DNA of 64,000 nucleotides from Trebouxia sp. TZW2008 (Eukaryota; Chlorophyta; Trebouxiophyceae; Trebouxiales; Trebouxiaceae): NCBI GenBank assembly GCA_002118135.1, contig BDIU01000409.1, forward strand, positions 1 through 64,000. The letters run 5' to 3'. The first letter of the stretch is position 1. The number at the start of each line of letters is the position of its first letter. The notes beneath the pieces are model-generated. The model worked only from the letters and a program-made list of their open reading frames with translations, had not been told where the DNA came from and searched no databases. Shown here piece after piece: positions 23,181-35,268 of the stretch. Made by a program: the position numbers and the translations under genes.

Positions 23181-23571
23181 TCAGTATGAGTGCCGAAGCA
23201 ACATTCAGTCTGTGTTGATGCCAGACTCTAATGCATTGCCACATCATGCCTCAAGCAAATGTCACAAAGACCTGGCAGATGATGTCTGCAAACATGTACA
23301 GCAGTGCGCTCCTGGATAAGGACTTCCTTTTTCATCTTAATTGCGCTTATGGCCCTTGCTCAAGTATTGGTAGTGCATGTAGTGCCAACTTTGCATGCAC
23401 TCAGCAGCTGATATCATTTTGCAGCCATGAGAATCTCAGAGACCAGCAACTGCTGTGACAACCTCTCAAATCAAAGCGATTTGGTAAGCTTACATGATGC
23501 CTGCATCTTGGATCCCTTCACTATCCAAGTCACCATCTGCATCTGGATGCTCAAGGTGCATTGATGCGCAG

Positions 23572-26500
23572 GTGCTTGGAGGTGAGGAAGTGCTGCAGCT
23601 ACCCAAAACTGAGGAGCTTGTTGCAGGTTTGTGCTTACTCTGTGCCGCTGTGCATTTGCAGCATGTGGGTCAGCCTTGCAATTGCTGATTCACACTGTGC
23701 ATCAACTGCTTCAAGAGTCATTTACAGCCCAGATGCTGAGTCCTGTGCTTGTTCTGCTTGACTTCATCATCATAGCAATGCCTCGTCCCAGTCTGCCGCG
23801 GCGCTCAAGTGGGAGCATGGAGCATCTTTACATGGTCACTTGACGCTTGATGCCTTAGTCTGTCTGAAAGGACAACCCGCAAAGACGTGCCATCTGAGGC
23901 TTCGTCTGCTGCAACAATAGCAATACCAGGAGTCAGAGGTTCCATTATGTTTGCAGCAGCTGCTCATGCGATGTCCAGACTGACCCCGTGCGTCTGCTGT
24001 TGGAGTGAAACTCAATGCGGCAGAGCAGGAGGTGTACATGCATGTGTCTGAGAAGGCCAGGCTCAAGTACCATGTGTTCCGCTCACAGGGAGCCAACACA
24101 GTCAGCAAGCACCTCATACAGATAATGAGTACTCTGCTGCCTCTCAGGCACATCTGCAGTAGTGGCAAGCTTTCTGACAAGGACCTGAACGTGGTGAGTA
24201 GGCTCGCTACAATGTTTTTGTGGCTGAACCGCATCTTGCTCAGCTCAGCGCACAGCTCACTCTGCCTTTCACTGCTGCTGCTTAGGTCTAACAGTTATAA
24301 TGTACATGTTGCTGAGCTGCTGACGGCACTGCTCTGTTGTTCAGTGTTTATTGTATTGCTTGCTGCACTGGGTATTGCTTGCTGCACTGGGTACTGCTTG
24401 CTGCACTGGGTACTGCTTGCTGCGCTGGGTACTGCTTGCTGCGCTGGGTACTGCTTGCTGCACCCCTGTCATGACATGCTCACATGTGCTCAGATGTCGG
24501 AAGGCAATGGCAGACAGTACTGCCGCTAGGACTTGCGAATAGATATGCTGTTGCATCGTCAAGATGTCGATGCAGTATTATCCTACACTGTGTTGCCCTC
24601 CAACTTGTGATGCCCTACGCAATCCTGTATGATGCTGTTCTACAATGTTGCAGGCTGCACCACGCATCAAGAGCAGCACTGCAGAGACACCAAAGGCTGA
24701 AGCAGTGTGTACAGAGGAGGCTTGCTGCATCTGCTTTGACAACCCAATTATCCAACCCACGAGAACACCATGCAAATACTGGTTCTGCTGGTATGTCTTC
24801 TGTTCACCATACTTCCTATCAGGGCATAGGTTGTCAGTCTGATTAGTCGCTTTCAAGTCTCATAACATTATTGTGTTTTGGTCACAGGATTTGACCAGAA
24901 GTACAGTCAGGGGCCTTGCTTGCAATGCAGCGATGTTTTGCTTGTTTGGCTTGTCATCAGTCTTTTGCAGCTGATGATTGCTCTACTTGTCACTCTGCAG
25001 CACTTGATCCAACGATAGGAAGCTGTGCCTCCCTGCTTGTTATGCAGGGAATGCATCGCCTCGCTGCTACAAGACAACACTAGCAGCAGCAACTGCTTGA
25101 GCTGCCCGCTGTGCCGCACCACAGTGCATGAGAGTGCCTTGGTGAAGGGTGTGAACGCCTGGGCTGCTGCACCTGAAGAAGACTTCTTCAGCGTGAATGT
25201 GGAGGAGGACTGCAGCACCAGCAAGGCAAAGCTAACAATCCTGCTTCAAGAAATATGTATAGTCCCTGCTTGATGCCTGTCTTGCTCATTTTCAGCTTGT
25301 CTGGAGGGACAAAGCGTGAAATTGCTGCTGAGGCACAAGTCACGAGATCCAATGATGCCACCCTGACATGCTGCTTATTGTCATTGCCGTCTTGACACAC
25401 TTCCAAGCCTGTGCGCTCCCTCTGCAGTGATGGTCCCAGTCGCGTGATTTGCAGTAGGACAGTTCTGTAGGAAGATGCTAACAAGCAGTTGAGTTTGATG
25501 AGGGATCGGGATCCCAAGGCTAAGGCACTGGTGTTTAGCCAGTTTGTGAGCACCCTTGATTGGTTGAAAGTGCGGCTTGAGGAGCAGAGCTTTGGCTACC
25601 GCACCATCACAGGCTCCATGACCCTCAAGCACAGGACTCAGGTAAAGCACATAGCCTTTGACTGCAACATTACGCAGATGCTAGACCTCATTCAATGTCA
25701 ATCAGATGTTTCAGCAATTGTTCGATAGCTGTTGCAGCCAGAAGGACATCAATGCAAATTCTGCTGATTGTCCAATCAATTCTGTCAGCATTGGGGCCTA
25801 ATGCTGTTGTGCAAAAAGATTCAGTGGGAGAGTACAACCATGCAGCACAGCAAAACATATTCTGAGTCAGTAATGAAGATATGTGTGGTGGAATGCACAA
25901 CAGTGACTGCTATACAGGCCATAGAGGCATTTCAGAAGGACCCTCCCACCACAGTGTTCCTGCTGAGTATGCGCAGCGGCAGCGTGGGCATCAACCTCAC
26001 CTCAGCCAACCATGTGTTCCTGCTTGAGCCGGCCTTGAACCCAGCTCTGGCGGAGCAGGCCATTGGGCGCGCCTGGCGCATGGGCCAGCAAAGAGAAGTG
26101 CATTTGAAGAAGCTGTACGCCATGGTCAGTTGATGAGCCTGAGCACTTGTCACCTTTTTGAGAAGTTACTTGTATGTAGCCTAAGCTGCAGCTGGCAGTA
26201 CAGCGCCACAGCTGGAATCACAGCTACAGCAAGCATCAGGGGGACACGCACATGGACCTAGTCAGTCAAAACTGCCCATGCTGTCGTTGGATTGCTGCTA
26301 TGTTCCATGCGGTGTTCCCAGAGAGTGTGATGGTGTGAGCTGTTTCTGCAGGGGTCTGTAGAAGAGGGTATCATGGAGATGGTACAGCAGCGCAAGACAG
26401 GGTATCCCTCCAAGCATATGCAGTACAGTCAGGTGTGCAACAAGCCGCCCTGTATTCTGATGATCAGCAACATCAGCTCAGCAGCTGTCAGTGTAATGTA

Positions 26501-26758
26501 GCCTGATTTTGCCCAGTGTGTTGTACTGAGGTCATTGAGATTCATGCTTAGCAGTATATCAGGTGTTGCCTGTGTAGTTCTTGGCACGCGAGCTCAACTC
26601 ATGTGATCCCTGATATCAGCGATGCTGCCTGCTCCAAATTTACAGTGTATGCACAGGTGCATTTAGAGAATGTTGCCGGCAGCATGAAGGCTGACAAGCA
26701 GAACTTGAGGATGGAGGAGCTAGATTTGCTGTTTCAGGCACCTAGCTTTGATATGTGA
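23572..26758 (+). CDS. Truncated SNF2-RING helicase copy B, probable pseudogene
   Basis: A partial duplicate of helicase A that starts at the exon corresponding to 15575 and so lacks the whole ATP-binding half (Walker A to motif III). Exons: 23572-23626, 24006-24193, 24654-24790, 25048-25252, 25489-25641, 25918-26124, 26352-26432 and 26657-26758. Exon order and phases match copy A, and motif V-VI is nearly identical (SGSVGINLTSANHVFLLEP, QAIGRAWRMGQQREV). Defects: the RING third-pair His of copy A is Tyr here (TPCKYWFCW), the donor after LLQE is AT instead of GT, and no start codon is evident. Introns do not resemble those of copy A, so the duplication is not recent. It could be expressed as a Helicase_C-only protein, but decay is more likely. 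Confidence 0.7.
24355..24466 (+). repeat. 20-bp minisatellite in helicase B intron
   Basis: About five consecutive units of TGCTTGCTGCACTGGGTAC with minor changes (CGCTGGG in later units). It is a clean tandem array within the intron after the exon ending at 24193. Confidence 0.85.
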
Positions 26759-27253
26759 GCACAATCCAGAACTCAATATGAGTCTTGGAACAATATATAA
26801 TATCGTTTGCAGTTTCTGATCAGCTGCTTGAGAGTCACAGGTGCAGGATAGCTTCATGAGAGAAGTCGCACAGCACTACAGTGTTGGGTGTCCATGTATG
26901 CAGGGCAGCATTATACTTGTGCCTTACCTCAGCAGTCTGCCATAGTCATTCTGATTTCTGAGCTTTGTAACAGCAGACACTGCTGAGAACAGTCTGTCAG
27001 CTTGCTCTAGGCCCATCATTCTGCGTTCGGCCAGTTTGTGCAATGTAGTACTGTTGTAGACTATACAGCAGCTGGAACAAGTGACGTATCATAGGTGTAG
27101 AGCCAGGTGCAGATTTGATGCATGATCTCATCGCAGCTAGCTTACTTCCAAGCGCTGATGCTGACAGCAATATGAAAGCCAATGTTTCAGACCATATTGT
27201 GAGCAAATGAGTGATGACAGCATCCTGTAGAGGCACAATGAACTCCAGACACT
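26759..27253. other. Intergenic region between convergent helicase B and CCA-enzyme gene
   Basis: About 500 bp between two convergent 3' ends. An antisense open frame overlapping 26997-27470 is a shadow of the CCA gene's last exon. I see nothing else. Confidence 0.55.
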
Positions 27254-30200
27254 CTATTGCAGTGTGCTCAGCCATTGCTTGGCATCTTCTTCTGTGGCAT
27301 CTGGATGAGCCAGCTGCCATTGCACTAGCTTGTCTGTGATTTTGCCAATTTCTGGACCAGCAGCTCCGCTGCCTTTCTTGATCTGCATCAATTGCTCTAC
27401 CTATCAGGACAAGAGCACAGGCAAACAGAAAAAGGCATTCCAGGCAAGCATTGCTTACAAGACGTGTCAAGCTCGTGTAGCCTGTCTTTGGTGTAGGGCT
27501 GCAGCCGAGTGCTGCAGCGCTTTTGATGCTGACATGAGATCATACTGTAATGAAAGCAACCAGACACATCATCAGCAACACGCAGGGCATGTCTGCTGCT
27601 CACCTGCTTCCCATCCAGCAGTGGGCGCCAACCTGCTTCTTTCCAGCATTTGACCAGCTTGAACGCCAACACAGCGCTCTCCAAGCTAAGACAGCAAGCA
27701 AGCCTGCAGGCAGGCTTCCTTTAGGTGCCTGTGCTTGATTTTGCTCAAATATGCAAGCGGGCAGGCTACTTATACAGACACTGTAGCAAGCTGACGTGTT
27801 GCAGCGTGCACAATTGTACGCCTGCGCAATTGCTGCAGTTGAAGTTTTGCGTTTTGCTGCGTCAGTTATGATTGCCGGTCGGGCTCGCAAACCTTGCAAG
27901 GCCAAAGGACAGTTAGACAGCAGGCAGTTTGTGTGTTGTGCATGATAACGCAACACCTTAAAATTGCTTGTGTGACAACGCATAGCAGCCAATGCAGACT
28001 CTGTGACAAGTGCTCAGGAATTTCACACATGCAAACAGCAGTTGATGCTGGGGAGAACAAACTAAATGTATTTGTCAGGTATGACTCACCTGGCAGCTGC
28101 AGCATCATCTGAATTGGTAGTCAGCTCAGCAGCAGACCCGCTGGATGACTCAGACTCAGATGCATCAGCCTCAGCTGAGTCCACCCCAAGCAGCTTGGCT
28201 GAGGGCAGGGGGAGTAAGGATGCAATCACAATTCCTGCAGGCAGGGCATCCCATTGGCCTGCCAAAACAGAATTTGGGTTGCACACACCTATTACTTGTT
28301 CCAGAGCAAGGATACTGACCATTACCTCAAAGTTACCAGCATCACGACAGCCCTCAAGTCGCCAAATCCTGCCACATTGCAGGCGGAGTGGATTGCTCAG
28401 GTTAATTTCCGTTTTGCAGGTAGTAGCAGGCTGATGGCAAAGTCTGCACTTTTGCTGATCAATTGATAGTTGCTACACTGAGTGCATTTTGAAGACACCT
28501 GTTTGGCATGCTGACAGGTCTGAAGTAGAAGGCCGGAGAGCTCATACAGACAGACAGATATATAGACATCAGCTGAATGCAGACACTATATGTGGCATCA
28601 TGAGAGAACCTGCCAGCTGCAAGGTAGAGCCACCTTTGCATTTTGCAAAGACATCGGTTTCAGAGGGCATTCCACTGCTTCTGTATGCACCTTGCAGGCT
28701 TATAAAGCTTGACCAGCACGCATGCAAATAATGATGACAATGTTGATAGTTTCAGAACAGTACCTATCCTCCATTGATCCTTGAGCTGTCGCACTGCCAT
28801 CCCTAGCTTAGTTTTCAGCTCTCCTGGCGCAGATTCCTGCCAGCTGGCGCCCAAACCCTGCACACAATCCGCCAGATCAATGCAGCTGCCCAGGCATACT
28901 ATCTTGGAGCTCAGTGGAGACTATTGCATCAAGCTCTCAACGCTTTAAGCATACGTCTTGTTCAACGAGCCACATATGAGTGTGTCTTTGCATGGGTCCA
29001 GATTGCATCAAATTGTATCGTGAAGGGAACAAGGATCACAGAGAAACCGTTGTGCCATTGAAGCGTCATGATGGGAGCCTCTGCAAGTCTAAGCAGCCCA
29101 ACACAATTCGACGTATGACCAACAGAAGGAATGCAGACACTGCAAAAAAAGGTCAGCAGGCACGCTACAAAGGTGCGTTTTACCTGCAGTGACTGGTAGA
29201 CCTGCAACAGTTCTGATGCTTGTTTCTGTAGCTCTGCAGCTTGTGTGGCATACGCCTTCTTCCACTTGATTGACTCCCCCACAACAATGGGCACAACTGG
29301 CACAGCTTTGCCCTTCTTGTCCTGGCTGACAAGGGCCCTTAGAGGCAGCAACAGGGCAGCCATCAAGGCCACCTTCACTTCTTCTTTGCTGACATCAGCC
29401 TGCAGCATAAACGTTGTCTCTCACAAGTCTCTAAAACTTTCTGACAGATTCTTGTCTTGGCTCACTAGGGCCCTTAGGGGCAGCATTAGGGCAGCCATCA
29501 GGGCAACCTTCACTTCTTCTTTGCTAATGTCAGCCTGCACCATGGTCCCCTTGCTTGAACTCTGCCCCGAACTTGATGACATCTTGTTACAAGAGTGGTT
29601 GATTTGGCTCATACTGCATGCCGGTTTGCTGCAAATTGAATCAACCAAGGCACATGGGCATCAGATCGAATGCTGCTAGACCTCCAGCTGTCAGGCATTT
29701 TCAGGGAAACTGCCTGACATAAAAAGGCAAGGCAGGTTTGCTTCAACCAAATCTGGCACTAACTTTCAGCAGACTGGTGTTGAGCCGCCTGCCTTGCACA
29801 CAGCCATTGAAGCACAGGTCTTTCCCAGGCAGACATTCCTAACACCATTTGGGGATCATTGCCTGTGCATTATTGCTCATGACCAACAGCAGCAGCACAA
29901 CAGAAAGCTCAGACAGCTTCAGCACAATCTCAGCTGCAGACAGCCTCAGACACACTTCACTCACAAGCTGAGACAGATGTTCGCTTGCGATTTACATCAC
30001 AGGGCACCAACAAGCACAGTTTCACCAAAATTGCAATGCCAACCTGGAATTTGACGCCTTTCAGAGTGGCTGCCGCTGCAGTGACCAGCTGCACGCAAGG
30101 CTGACCCCAATTGTCTGGTAGCTTGTGTGCAGCATCAGGAGTGACTGTGAAGACAGCAGAGAACAGCCGCAAGCGATGGATGTCTGACATTGCTCTCACA

Positions 30201-33200
30201 GGGTCAGGGCCTGTGCAGCAATGAAGCTTTCTTCAGATGACACATGACAGAGCCATGTCCTGTCCCTTAGTCAGTTGTTATATCACTAATAATCACTTCA
30301 CATCAATGCTGCTGAGACGCTGGAGACACAAGCTGCAACCAAACTTGCAGTGCACATTAGTATTGCACGGATGAATGGCCATTGCATGCATGAGAACCTG
30401 TGCAGGACTATGGGTTGAATGGTGGCAACCTGAAACACTCCCTCTAGATCTAGCTATCAGTGAAATGGCTATAGAGATCAAGCTGCAGGTGCTTGACTTA
30501 CCATTGAACATGCCCTCAAGCTCTGCTCCAACACGTTCTCTGCTAACCTTCTTCATAAAAGCATCTCTCACCTGCATCAATGCATAGCAAGCTATCAGCA
30601 TCGCTGAAACTCAACGCACAGTACATTCGTCCTGGTTCTGCCATGGCCCCAAAACTTGGTCTCAATAGGCTGGAACAATCGCATTATTGGTCTCAGGGTA
30701 AATGTTTAGGTTTTGATGGTGTCGACAGGCTTGAATGTGCAAATTCCTCGACGCAGCTTCTGGACTCAACAAGCGTTTGCAATCGTCCTCAATCGCTTGC
30801 AACTAGTGCGCAGAGAAGTGAGCGTTTAGGATATCTCAGCTGCTGTAGCCGCGAGTCACAATCTTGACTGTAGATCGTGCTGATGGGAAGTATGAAAGTG
30901 CAAGTCAAGTGGCAAAAGGACACATACGATGTCGAGATCGACAAGTCTCAGCCACCGATCATATTCAAACAGCAGTTGTTCAGCCTCACAGGCGTCCCTG
31001 CTGACCGTCAGAAGATTATGGTCAAGGGGGGTATGCTGAAGGACGATGCTGATTGGAGCAAAGTTGCAGTGAAAGATGGTCAAAAGCTGATGATGATGGG
31101 GACAGCTGACAAGGTTCCTGAGGCACCACAAAGTTCACAAGTCTTTCTGGAGGATTTGCCAGAGGATGAGCGGGATGTGGATGGCTTTGCCAAATATGGG
31201 GCAGGCCTACAGAACCTTGGCAACACCTGCTACATGAACTCCACCCTGCAGTGCTTGTATGGTGTACCAGAGCTCAGACAGGCACTCAAAGACTTTGCAA
31301 GCACAGCTGGCGGTCTCGATCCCAATGCCAAACTGACAGAAGCAGCAAAAGGATTGTTCGGAGATCTCAACAGAAGCGCACAGCCAGTACACCCGCTGCG
31401 CTTTCTGCTCATGCTGCGTGAGAAGTTCCCTCAGTTTGCTGAGACAAACAGACAAGGACAATACTCACAGCAGGATGCTGAGGAGTGTTGGACACAGCTA
31501 GTATACGCTCTGCGAGAGACTGTCAAGGTATGTGCTACACTTGTCTTCTATGCGTGTCCTTTGTGCATGCATACAACCTTATGCGTTCTGGTCAAGCATC
31601 AATACAGACCACTGCGCCAAAATTGCCCTTATTATGGTCGTCAACTCTGTCGGTGATTCTGCAGGATGCTGACAGTCCAACAGAGTCTGCTATCAACAAA
31701 CTGTTTGGCGTCCAGCTACACACTAAGCTTACATGTGGCGAGTCTGGTGAAAGCATAGAGGTACAACACGCTGCCAGTGACTGCAACACTATGGCAGGGT
31801 TTATGTGCACTCACAACCCTGCCATGTCAAGCCTTGCATGACCTTGGTTTTGTCATGTCTACATTGCTTTGTCAAATTTCATAAGCTGAACATTAGAAAT
31901 CCATTCCGTGATGCTCAGCACAACCCAGCCTGGCCAGACAAGACTTGAGCCACACACACCTAGCCTTCTTGCTGGAAAGTGTAAAAATCATTGTTTTTGT
32001 TATCGTGTCTACAGGAGGACAGCACAGCATACACTGTCAAATGCAACATAGACAATGAGACAAACCACATCACAGAGGGCATCAAGCTTGGCCTCAAAGA
32101 TGACCGGGAGAAGAACAGTGAGAAGCTAGGCAGGCTGGCCGTGTTCAGTGGGAGCAGCACTATCACCAAGCTGCCACTGTACATGACTGTGCAAATGGTC
32201 CGCTTCTTCTTCAAAGTCCAAGCTGCTCAGAAAGCCAAGATCTTGAGGAAGGTATGTGCTCCAAAGGACTGTCGTAAGTCTTGAAATTGCCTTTGTCTTT
32301 GGGACAGGCTTTGGCAAATGAGCCGTGAAATGCAGTAAATGCATTTGCTGCTTGCATAAGTCCCCCCTTGCATGCAGTGACTGCAGTCTCTGTTTGCAAC
32401 CTGACCCTGGCATGTAGTAACAGCAATTTGCACAAGATACCCTGGCAAATAGTGACTGCAGTCGCTGTTTGCAGCAGTCACCCCTGGCAAATTGCGACAG
32501 CATTTCTGTTTGCAGAAGTCACTCCCAGCATATAATGATTGCATTTACTGTCAGCAAAGCCACCCATGGTGTATGTGAACGTGGTTCTCTTTGCAGGTGG
32601 CATTCCCAATCGTCTTGGACGCCTATGAGTTTTGTAGCGATGCATTGAAGAAGCAGCTTGACGGCCCACGAGAGGCTATTCGAGAAGAGGAAGACCGCAA
32701 GGCCAATCAGGACAGAGCTGTCAAGAAGGCCAAGCAGGTAACGTCATGCTGGACATCGTTTGAAATAACTGTTGTGTGTTGTTTAGCTCCACAATCGTGT
32801 GGTACTGAGCATCTTGCAACAGCATCTATTGCAATGCACTCAGCGCTGCTGCAAAACTAATGCAAAAGACCTGTTGTTCTTTACAGAATGACAGCTTGCA
32901 TCAGTCTCTGAGGGTGTAGAGTTGCTTGTGAACAAGCCTGCGCCATCAGAGCCTGATGCAAGCTGTTTACTGGTCCACAACAGCTGGCATGAGGCTGTGC
33001 AGTATCGAGCGCGTTGGTCTGCGCTGTAAGGCCCTGACTCCTGCTGAGCTTATGTGTGATTTGACAGGAAGAGAGTGATGCCCAGTATAAGAACAAGGGC
33101 AAGAAGGGCAGCAAAACAGAGACTGCTAGTAAGGCTGACACGCCTGCAGCATCCACTGCAGCTTCCGCTTTAGACAGCAATGCAGCCACAACAGCACCTG

Positions 33201-34914
33201 CTGACTCAAGCAAGGATGTTGAGATGACTGATGCCTCAGCGCCAAGCAGCAGTGGCACTAAAAAGCATGTTGGGGAAATGACAGGTGCGCCTTGTAACTG
33301 CTCTCAACTGCAATGGCTGCATTGCAATATGCGTGCCTGTTTTGTCAGGATCTTGTTGCATCGTAGTATGCGCTGGATGGCTGGAACAGCAACTGTAAGA
33401 ACATGTCATGATTGCATATGTGTGATGCACATGCTTTTCTGTGCCTAAAAGCAAAATGCAGGCAGCTTGATGCCTTATTTTGCTCAAATTCTGCTGATAC
33501 ATTGTCTTGCTGCACTTTGATGGCCAAGTTACATTGCAACCCAATGTACAAGAATCAAGGATATGTTGCTGGAGAATCGACAAGAAAGAAACAAAAGGGA
33601 TTAGCTGTGCAGGCAAATTTGAGCTTTGTGGGGTGTTGACACACAAGGGTCGCAGTGCTGACTCAGGGCATTATGTCTCTTGGGTCAAGCAGTCAGACAA
33701 GTCATGGATTCAGTTTGATGATGATCAACTGATTCCAAAGAAGGAAGATGAAATCTTAGCATTGTCTGGTGGAGGGGATTGGCATATGGCATATCTTCTG
33801 TTGTATAGAGCACAAAGAGTCTCTTAGCTTGAAAAGCCCTGACTGGTGGCTGTTGCTGTGTTTCAGCTGGTTTCAAACGCTGCAATTTTGTGACGTGAAG
33901 ACAGGCCGTCTGAATGTTGGAGATTAAATGAATGTTAATACAGTACACTGGTGAGAGACATTTGATTGCTCCAGTACCTACCTAGCTGGGCCTGCTGAGC
34001 CTGTCTAGCATGCAGTCCAATTGAAAATGAAATGAACACAGTGCAAGGGGGAAAAGCAGCATACCTCGTTGCTTGCAGCAGCTGCTTGTAAGCTTGACTC
34101 CAGTTGGAAGCCAAACCTTGCTGCAAATCGCACTGCCCGTAACACCCTCAAAGGATCTGTAGGGTTGCAAGTGATGATGGTAACGATGTCAATGTGTGAC
34201 GGAGAATGCCACTGGCGTCATTCAGCTTGTTTGCTGGTGCCTACCATCTGTGAAGGTTTCCTGGGGTTGCAGTGGTGTGCGCACAATGCCATCAGCCAAA
34301 TCCTGTTTGCCCCTTCCAGTGAAATCCTCCACCTCGCCAGTATTGATGTTGTAAAACATGCTGTTGAAGGTGAAGTCTCGTCTGAGGGCATCCTGCTCTG
34401 GAGTTCCAAATGTCATTTCTGGGATTCTGTGTGCTGCATCGCTGACGTATGTCTCTGACCTCAGATTGACAAGATCAACTTCTAGCTCGCTGATTTTGAC
34501 TTTGACAGTCTCAAGGTGCTTTGACTTTTCAGGATTGGCCTGAATGGTTGCGATGCGACCTGTTTTCTGTCCCTGTGACTCGAGGTACGTGTTAAGATGC
34601 TCAGCAAACTGCGTCCCAAGAAGGTCATCCAGTGCTATGTCAATATCCATCGAGTCTTTGCCAAGCAGCTTGTCCCTGACCCAGCCCCCAGCACATCTTA
34701 AGGTAGTGTTGAGGCCTGCTTGTTTGGTCGTAGCGCGCAAGATTGCAAACAAGTCCTGCTCAGTTTGCTTCAGCTGGACCTCATGAAGCTGCACTGGAGC
34801 GGCCATACAGCGCGGCAGACGGAAAGCTCTGGTTATCGGCTGGCAAGTAGGGTAGCGCAATCTAGGAGCAAGCACTCCTATGGAGGCTGGCAATGCTCTG
34901 CAACATGGCCGCAT
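27254..34914 (-). CDS. CCA-adding tRNA nucleotidyltransferase
   Basis: Adds or repairs the 3' CCA of tRNAs. Nine minus-strand exons close in phase to 560 residues from the ATG at 34914: 34914-34245, 34156-34065, 30571-30502, 30210-30044, 29399-29202, 28857-28764, 28234-28090, 27703-27604 and 27400-27254. Catalytic landmarks: GGWVRDKLLGK (from residue 76), the metal-binding DID (90-92), RRDFTFNSMFYN (from 178), DPLRVLRAVRFAARFGF, then RERVGAELEGM and the family tail. A second in-frame ATG at 34806 (MAAPVQL) follows a basic, acid-poor 36-residue leader, so organelle and cytosolic forms could come from alternative starts, as in yeast and plants. The second intron (3.5 kb) contains a complete UBP6 gene on the other strand. 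Confidence 0.9.
29441..29542 (-). repeat. Relic copy of the CCA-enzyme exon 5 start
   Basis: Reading the minus strand, a segment encoding ADISKEEVKVALMAAL and LPLRALVSQDK precedes the real exon (29399-29202), which begins ADVSKEEVKVALMAAL and also has LPLRALVSQDK. The upstream copy has its own CAG acceptor but runs into a stop soon after the duplicated part. Confidence 0.75.
30883..33827 (+). CDS. UBP6: Proteasome-associated ubiquitin hydrolase (UBP6/USP14-like)
   Basis: A deubiquitinase that binds the proteasome through an N-terminal ubiquitin-like domain. Six exons in phase give 516 residues: 30883-31527, 31665-31760, 32015-32251, 32597-32737, 33068-33284 and 33613-33827. Residues 4-75 are the Ubl domain (MKVQVKWQKDTYDVEID). 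The Cys box GLQNLGNTCYMNSTLQCL has catalytic Cys at about 115. The His box GRSADSGHYVSWV has His at about 465, followed by WIQFDDDQ. A Ser/Ala/Thr-rich insert (about residues 373-445) lies before the His box, within the USP fold. The ATG at 30883 gives the conventional short leader; a second ATG lies at 30892. The whole gene is inside an intron of the CCA-enzyme gene on the opposite strand. Confidence 0.92.
31925..31984 (+). repeat. Dispersed repeat R2, copy 2 (UBP6 intron)
   Basis: Matches the repeat at 1366-1430 over about 60 bp (AGCCTGGCC-GAC, ACTTGAGCCAC, ACACCTAGC, TGCTGGAAAGTGTAA). It lies in the intron before the exon at 32015. Confidence 0.6.
32340..32560 (+). repeat. Degenerate tandem repeat in a UBP6 intron
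   Basis: Four or five imperfect units of about 45-55 bp contain TAGTGACTGCAGTC, CTGTTTGCA and CCTGGCAAAT-type words. They fill most of the intron between exons 32251 and 32597. Confidence 0.65.
33962..34030 (+). mobile_element. LINE 3'-end fragment, copy 3
   Basis: Contains GATTGCTCCAG, TACCTACCTAG and GGGCCTGCTGAGCCTGTCTAG, matching the 3' end of the LINE relic at 10720-10765 and the fragment at 8136. It lies in the host CCA-enzyme intron just outside the nested UBP6 gene. Confidence 0.6.
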
Positions 34915-35268
34915 GTTTTGCGTACTGCATACCCGCAATGGTGCAGAGTTACTGCATGTTGCGGAGGGCAAGCAGAGCAAGGTGAAACGCTCACAAAAAC
35001 GCTCAAATTGAAACGCCTGCCGTGAAGCTTTCACAGCTTCCGTCAAACTAGCTGGGACTTTACTCGCAGTATGTAAACCTTCGACACGGTGGCAATTTGC
35101 CAGTCTTCATTTGCCCTTGTGTGCCATTGCTGCGCATGCTACAGCTGCGAAACGAAGCAACGTAAGAAGCTTTGGCCGGCGTTGCAGTTACAGCAGTTGA
35201 GCAGGGCACTGGTACGCATCTTCTGGCTCTGGCAGCATCCAGTTTGACTGATAATCTGGCAGATCCCC
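34915..35268. promoter_or_regulatory. Shared divergent promoter region, CCA enzyme / receiver-like gene
   Basis: About 350 bp between two divergent ATG codons (34914 on minus, 35269 on plus). No TATA box is obvious. It must contain both 5' UTRs and probably a bidirectional promoter; this is inferred from gene orientation only. Confidence 0.4.

Noticed and set aside
24355..24466. Direct-repeat array considered as a CRISPR-like array
   Set aside because: Units are contiguous with no spacers, inside a eukaryotic intron; it is a minisatellite.
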